Assembly: GCA_035772785.1 (NCBI GenBank)
Contig: JAOCPU010000130.1
Span: forward strand, 1 to 10,229
DNA: 10,229 nt
Source of the DNA: Phlebiopsis flavidoalba
Taxonomy: Eukaryota > Basidiomycota > Agaricomycetes > Polyporales > Phanerochaetaceae
Direction: 5' to 3'
A model generated the notes under the pieces. That model had not been told where the DNA came from, made no database searches, and worked only from the letters and a program-made list of their open reading frames with translations. Shown here piece after piece: positions 6,605 through 10,229 of the stretch (position 1 is the stretch's first letter; every line of letters begins with the position of its first letter). Position numbers and translations under genes: made by a program.

Positions 6605-7060
6605 TGGTTGCTTGAGAGTGAATGGCTAAAACAACCAGATTTATTTTCAAAATAGTTACCATTCAGACAATCCTGTATTATACACACCGTACCAACCCTG
6701 ACCCGTACTAAATCCATATCATTTATTAATCTAGGATTCTACAGTATGCATATTCCCCCATACCCAATCAGTAGCGGAATGTTTTCTGTTTTACTCAAAT
6801 CAACACAATCTGGGTGCACAGCTGTTATGATGCCTCATATGGTGAGCACCTCTCATGTAGTTGGCGTCGGAGGGATTTTTCGGCCATCTTGTGCTGATCA
6901 CAGTGCACATTGGTAGGTCAGCTTCTCCGCGGCCCGTATGACTTCCTTGGTGGCTCTTTGAGCTTTTGCACTGCAGGTGAAAATGGTCTACGCAAGGTTG
7001 TGGTATGCCACACACTCCGTACAGAGCAAGAAATGCACATTCGGTATGCCGTCAACTATC
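6605..7060. other. Spacer without a supported gene
   Basis: Overlapping short frames on both strands (6496-6717 on -, 6800-7015 on -, 6910-7173 on +) show no recognisable domain. Nothing else structured was seen. Confidence 0.35.
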
Positions 7061-7063
7061 TGA

Positions 7064-7300
7064 GGCAATACTTACTGAGACAGACGCGGTACGGTGCTAA
7101 CATTGGACCTGCTGACTGCCGAATGAATGGGCTCGCGAGGCGGCTGTGCAGTGTGAATCTTGTGCGTGGATAGGCACACAGACCACCCGCGAGAACCTGC
7201 CAGTAAAATGGATGGGGCGTTTGTATACAATCACTCACTATCGGCTCTCATCATTGTGCTTCAAGGTTCTCGGTCTTTGGTCTCACCAGTACGCTTGACT
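7064..7300 (+). pseudogene. Very tentative protein-kinase catalytic-core relic (frameshifted)
   Basis: In the frame of 6910-7173, codons near 7129-7140 read GLAR, as in the DFGLAR motif of kinases, preceded by NYLRQYLLRQTR...N (from about 7063), loosely like the YL...HRDLAARN catalytic loop. In another frame, TTRENLPVKWM (7182-7214) matches the activation-segment end of tyrosine kinases, which continues APE in real kinases but GRL here. The GLAR-to-LPVKWM distance is about 56 nt (near 19 residues), close to the family spacing. A TAG at 7171 and a frame change separate the two parts. The key catalytic residues (HRD, the D of DFG, APE) are missing, so nothing functional could remain. Chance resemblance is a serious alternative, particularly since such tyrosine-kinase motifs would be unusual in a fungus. 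Confidence 0.2.
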
Positions 7301-7348
7301 ATTGTGCTCTATGCTTTTGCATTGTCTTGTGCGTGCGGCACGTACTAG

Positions 7349-7772
7349 ATGTCGGGCAAGACAAATGGTCAGTGAAGTTTTATCTGGCGCTGGGTATAAG
7401 TTTGTGGATCTGCCTCGGCTTAATATGTAGGCTTTGGCGGGCTGTACTTTCTTTAGCTCGCAGTATATTGAATGTGAGTTGAGTGGTTGGGCATAGGCAA
7501 GCCGCGAGATGCGGCCTGTCCATTCACACTGTTGCACCACTGCCAAAGGGATTGCAAATGAGATAATCCATATGTATAGGATGAAAAACATTCATAGCGA
7601 GCATGTGTGTTCTGCTGCACATGCAAGGCCCTGCAAGGACATTTTGGTTTATGACTGGCAACAGTAATGCTTAATAGTGCATCATAATGGCAGGCGTGAC
7701 TGTAATTAGTGTTATGATGTGAAGTCAAGGGGTATAGATATTACTTCAAGTATGCGCTTAGAGAAAAAAATG
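7349..7772. other. Spacer without a supported gene
   Basis: Minus-strand open frames at 7283-7591 and 7453-7728 overlap in different frames and resemble no known family. No repeat or regulatory structure stands out. Confidence 0.35.
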
Positions 7773-7839
7773 GCTCACAAGAATATTGACATTCCGATAT
7801 CAATATTTACCCCCCTTTCAAGCAGAGTGCTCACAAGAA
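7773..7839. repeat. 11-bp direct repeats flanking a hairpin
   Basis: GCTCACAAGAA is exactly repeated at 7773-7783 and 7829-7839. Between them, AATATTGACAT (7782-7792) and ATATCAATATT (7797-7807) form an 11-bp stem with one mismatch and a 4-nt loop, followed by TTACCCCCC. This could be a tiny foldback insertion with duplicated target, or replication-slippage debris. Confidence 0.5.
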
Positions 7840-8029
7840 GTTGGCTGAAGGCGTGACGCAACCATAACAAGAATGTGTGTCACATTGTAACAATGGGTCA
7901 TGGCAGCAAGGTCAGTTAAAGTTCTGATTTTGTTGGTGCAAAGCTGATACTTGGTGGACCATGTACAATTCTGTTCTCAGTTCATACATCTAAGAAGCCA
8001 CAGAACACTATTACACAAACCACTTTCTC

Positions 8030-8398
8030 TTGAATGTGCTTGACACTAGTTGTGATATGAGGTCACATAAGCATAAGTGCCAGCTGTGGCACAGACAGCA
8101 TAAGAGGCACAGAGGCACAGAGGCCCAGAATAGCACAGAATTTCCGTTTCCCGGATGCTCTCCTAAGAGCAAGCCTCCGAAGAAGCTCCAGAAGCTCACA
8201 AAGAAGGTCTTGAAGATTATGTGGAAGGTTATCAAAGCTACATCAAGCCTTGGAAACATTTGCTGGTTAAGGTCACAGAAGCCTATCATATCAAAGCAGT
8301 CTTCTTGTGCAGAATCTTCAGATTCAGATGTTTGTGCTTTTTTCATAGCCAGCCACAGCGCAGAACACTACTTTAAAGACCTATCAGACAACCTTTGA
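8030..8398 (+). CDS. Uncertain open frame, lysine-rich hypothetical protein (122 codons)
   Basis: Not recognised. The first ATG (8030) has a poor context (T at -3); another in-frame ATG is at 8057. Residues 11-33 are rich in H, K and R; 46-69 form a lysine-rich, possibly helical stretch; 89-101 hold a serine/aspartate-rich patch. The first third (8086-8155) is the CACAGA-rich repeat shared in inverse with 6423-6487. A minus-strand frame of similar length (8011-8346) overlaps it completely, so strand and coding status are unsure. There is no neighbouring gene to give context. Confidence 0.25.
   Translation: MNVLDTSCDMRSHKHKCQLWHRQHKRHRGTEAQNSTEFPFPGCSPKSKPPKKLQKLTKKVLKIMWKVIKATSSLGNICWLRSQKPIISKQSSCAESSDSDVCAFFIASHSAEHYFKDLSDNL
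8078..8093. repeat. Hairpin GTGCCA-GCTG-TGGCAC
   Basis: A perfect 6-bp stem with a 4-nt loop, at the left edge of the 8086-8155 repeat. It may mark the end of that small dispersed element. Confidence 0.45.
8086..8155 (-). repeat. Short dispersed repeat, right member of an inverted pair
   Basis: The inverse partner of 6423-6487. It contains GGCACAGA-type tandem words (8105-8125) and ends CACAGAATTTCCGTTTCCC. The two copies differ by several small indels, so they are old or independently drifting. Confidence 0.5.
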
Positions 8399-8540
8399 CA
8401 GTTTGCAACGGATCCGGGATAGCAGTAGAGCTGCAGACAGAAGAGAAAGAAGAGGCTTTTATCATGAAACCCTTACTCACCTGTGTGTGTTGCCTAAGGG
8501 GAGAAGTGTGAGACACTAGATAGAGTGCAAGTAAGGAAGA

Positions 8541-8627
8541 TGTTAGAGAATCTTAACGATGTTGTTAAGCTTGGGGCTTAAGGCCACAAGCGTACCTCTT
8601 TATATACATGTGAGCCAGTCTCTAACA
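8541..8627 (+). mobile_element. LTR-like segment (short solo LTR or LTR fragment)
   Basis: Begins TGTTAGAGA (8541-8549) and ends TCTCTAACA (8619-8627), a perfect 9-bp inverted pair with the TG...CA ends typical of LTRs. Inside, TTTATATACATG (from 8599) resembles an LTR promoter TATA box. Upstream is purine-rich (AAGGAAGA just before 8541, and AAGGGGAGAAG just before 8507), as expected of a polypurine tract next to a 3' LTR. At 87 bp it is very short; an alternative left end at TGTGAGACA (8507) would give about 121 bp. No 5-bp target-site duplication is seen at the 87-bp limits, and no reverse transcriptase or integrase is recognised upstream. Confidence 0.3.
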
Positions 8628-9050
8628 ATGTCATTGATGAGCTGGCAGTGTGAGTCATACATGTTGAAGAGTGCCAGCTCAGCTACAGCTAACCAGAGTG
8701 ACCTGCTGGCGATGTCTATTCTACAGCCTGCCCGAGGTAACTATGACGGATCCTTAACTCAGGTCTGTACTCCATCTTTCCACCTTAGTTCATGATATCA
8801 TACTATCTACCTCAGTCCATAGACCTCGTTCTAGTCCCTACCTAGACCTAAGTACATGTAATGCATCCATTACCTATCCAGACCCTTGGTTGATGTGAAC
8901 GTTGTGGCACGAGCTTTGTGGCATAGAACACGCTTAAGTGAGTACTTGAGACTTGGTGTCGAATATGAATGAAAATAAAGGGAAGTTGACTATTAGGGCA
9001 TAATCTGTGACAACGTCATCCAGTGATAGTAGGGTGAAGTCAAACTGGGC
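8628..9050. other. Spacer without a supported gene
   Basis: The plus-strand frame at 8559-8795 begins inside the LTR-like segment and has no recognisable domain. Otherwise unstructured, moderate GC. Confidence 0.35.
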
Positions 9051-9072
9051 GCTTCAACCTTAGAGTTGAAGC
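9051..9072. repeat. Hairpin GCTTCAAC-CTTAGA-GTTGAAGC
   Basis: A perfect 8-bp stem (9051-9058 with 9065-9072) and 6-nt loop. No T-run follows and no gene adjoins, so a terminator role is not supported. An AATAAAA word (9183) lies about 110 bp further right. Confidence 0.6.
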
Positions 9073-9972
9073 CTGTCAACGCGCGGCTCGCGACTGGAGT
9101 ACAAGTGCCCAAAGAGTCTTCGAGGAACGTTGGCGTAAATTTGCTGCCTGCTTATGTTCCAACCTCTGCATCACAGAATCTTAATAAAACTATTTATTGT
9201 ACTAACTCTTCAGTAGATCTGGTCTCATTCTACACATAGATGACTGCACAAACACTTGCTGAGCTATCATGGTAAGTATGTCTTCTACTTGACTATTGCT
9301 TTCTGGCACTGTCAAAGCTTAAAAACATTCTCATTATAACTGTGTGGTCATACAGTATACTAATGATTGAGCAAGACAATCTCATTATTTTATTTGGGCA
9401 CCAAATATAAGTATGGAAATTGGATAAAAGAGATTTAACCAGTAAACATACTAAGGGACAATTAAAGGTACATAAATTGATAGTTACTTGCACATATATA
9501 GAATAGTAATATAATACAGTGTAAATGAGGTTTAAATAGCTAGATAATGTATTGAAAGTGTATTAGTGAATATAATCCATATTATTTGATCATAAACTCT
9601 TCAATAAATCCTCAACAGTCAATTAATGCAATAGTGGATAAACCTGAGAAAAGTGTAAAAGGAAGTTTTTAACTTCGAATAAAGCTGCCAAAAGCCATAT
9701 ATAAGCTTACAAAATAGTAGGACAATGTTTTAACTATAAGAAAGCTAGCTATAACACACTGATAAGCTGGGAAATAGGCAAAAAGTCCATTACAGCAATA
9801 GAAGTCACAAATTAGTTAATTAAGGACAGGAGAGATGGAAATAAGTGAATTACTAGCTTAGTCCCAAATAAGTTGCAAAAAAATATGTGAATAGTAGTGA
9901 ATTAGTGCATTAGTAGTTTAGCATCATTAATCATCTGTTTACTCCAAGTATATAGCGTGTAGGGGGATTTCC
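9073..9972. other. AT-rich spacer before copy C
   Basis: No gene supported; the longest frame (9293-9493 on -) is not recognised. From about 9480 the sequence is rich in TTAG and GTGAAT words and TATA-like stretches. Its style resembles the AT-rich parts of copies A and B, but I find no colinear match. Confidence 0.4.
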
Positions 9973-9991
9973 ACTAATCTGTGTGATTAGT
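9973..9991. repeat. Hairpin followed by T-run near the start of copy C
   Basis: ACTAATC (9973-9979) pairs with GATTAGT (9985-9991) across a 5-nt loop and runs into seven T's (9991-9997). Just downstream CTCGAGATG and CATCTTGAG (about 10004-10026) form another near-perfect 9-bp stem. Such paired palindromes could mark an element boundary; a Pol III-type stop is another reading. Confidence 0.45.
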
Positions 9992-10032
9992 TTTTTTAAG
10001 ATTCTCGAGATGTCTCTCATCTTGAGACTTGC

Positions 10033-10229
10033 ACAAGGGCCCCTTTGGGAGCTCTTGATAGACTCTATCATCTCCTCAACACCCCAGATGGCCCCGACCT
10101 CCCTCTGATCCCTGCACAGCACACAGTTGCGCGCACTGGGCTCTGAAGTTTGAACCCACCACAGGCCATGGCCACCACCACCACTGGACACTCGGCATGA
10201 CACTTCAAGAGTGTTAGAGACGGCCGGGT
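10033..10229 (+). repeat. Dispersed bipartite repeat, copy C (cut by window edge)
   Basis: Aligns with 2317-2516 over its full visible length (196 against 200 nt): ACAAGG(G/A)CCCCTTTGGG, TCTTGAT(A/G)G, CCACAGGCCATGGCCAC, the ACACTTCAAGAGTGT palindrome (10200-10214; 2488-2502) and GACGGCCGGG. The middle is diverged. On the minus strand GGTTCAAACTTC (near 10146-10157) with TGTCCAGTGG about 30 nt before it loosely recalls Pol III B and A boxes, so this head could derive from a SINE; copy B retains the B-like word poorly. The minus-strand frame 9931-10203 is not considered real. Confidence 0.8.

Noticed and set aside
9051..9072. Rho-independent-type terminator
   Set aside because: The hairpin is perfect, but no T-run follows and there is no gene upstream; the context is eukaryotic.

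Overview
The window looks like a repeat-rich, gene-poor stretch of a fungal genome, most likely a mushroom-forming basidiomycete (Agaricomycete). The case rests mainly on one protein fragment at 3725-4075. It resembles the N-terminal ATPase core of the RecQ-like DNA helicases that are greatly multiplied in Agaricomycete genomes. Supporting signs are abrupt GC-rich to AT-rich transitions, nested repeats, no bacterial-type gene packing, and no long intact reading frame. The taxon is inferred, not proven.

The layout is dominated by a dispersed, bipartite repeat family with three copies in the same orientation. Its left part is GC-rich and C/T-skewed; its right part is AT-rich. Copy A runs off the left edge (1-749). 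Copy B (2317-5020) is the most complete. Copy C begins near 10033 and runs off the right edge. Copy B is split by a 1243-bp insertion (3240-4482). That insertion has imperfect terminal inverted repeats (21 of 31 positions match, plus an 18-bp perfect inner match), a candidate 8-bp target-site duplication, and a 19-bp-periodic subterminal array. Copy A reads continuously across the equivalent point, so it serves as a related empty site. The insertion carries the helicase fragment, which has an intact-looking start but stops just after motif Ia. This suggests a non-autonomous DNA transposon that captured a host gene fragment.

Between copies A and B (750-2316) I see only small inverted repeats, a MITE-like pair of inverted arms (1792-1958) and two TGAGTCA sites. 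Right of copy B lies a 12-unit, 30-bp AT-rich minisatellite (5517-5888). It is followed by a promoter-like cluster of two inverted CCAAT boxes and a TATA box, then a possible small gene at 6215-6604. From 6605 to 9970 there is scattered low-copy or decayed material: a very tentative protein-kinase relic (7064-7300), a direct-repeat-flanked hairpin (7773-7839), a 122-codon open frame (8030-8398), an LTR-like segment (8541-8627) and AT-rich spacer. A short inverted repeat links 6423-6487 with 8086-8155.

No rRNA or tRNA gene, CRISPR array or operon was recognised. The genes do not form a pathway. The biology visible here is nested transposition, minisatellite growth inside repeats, and gene-fragment capture.
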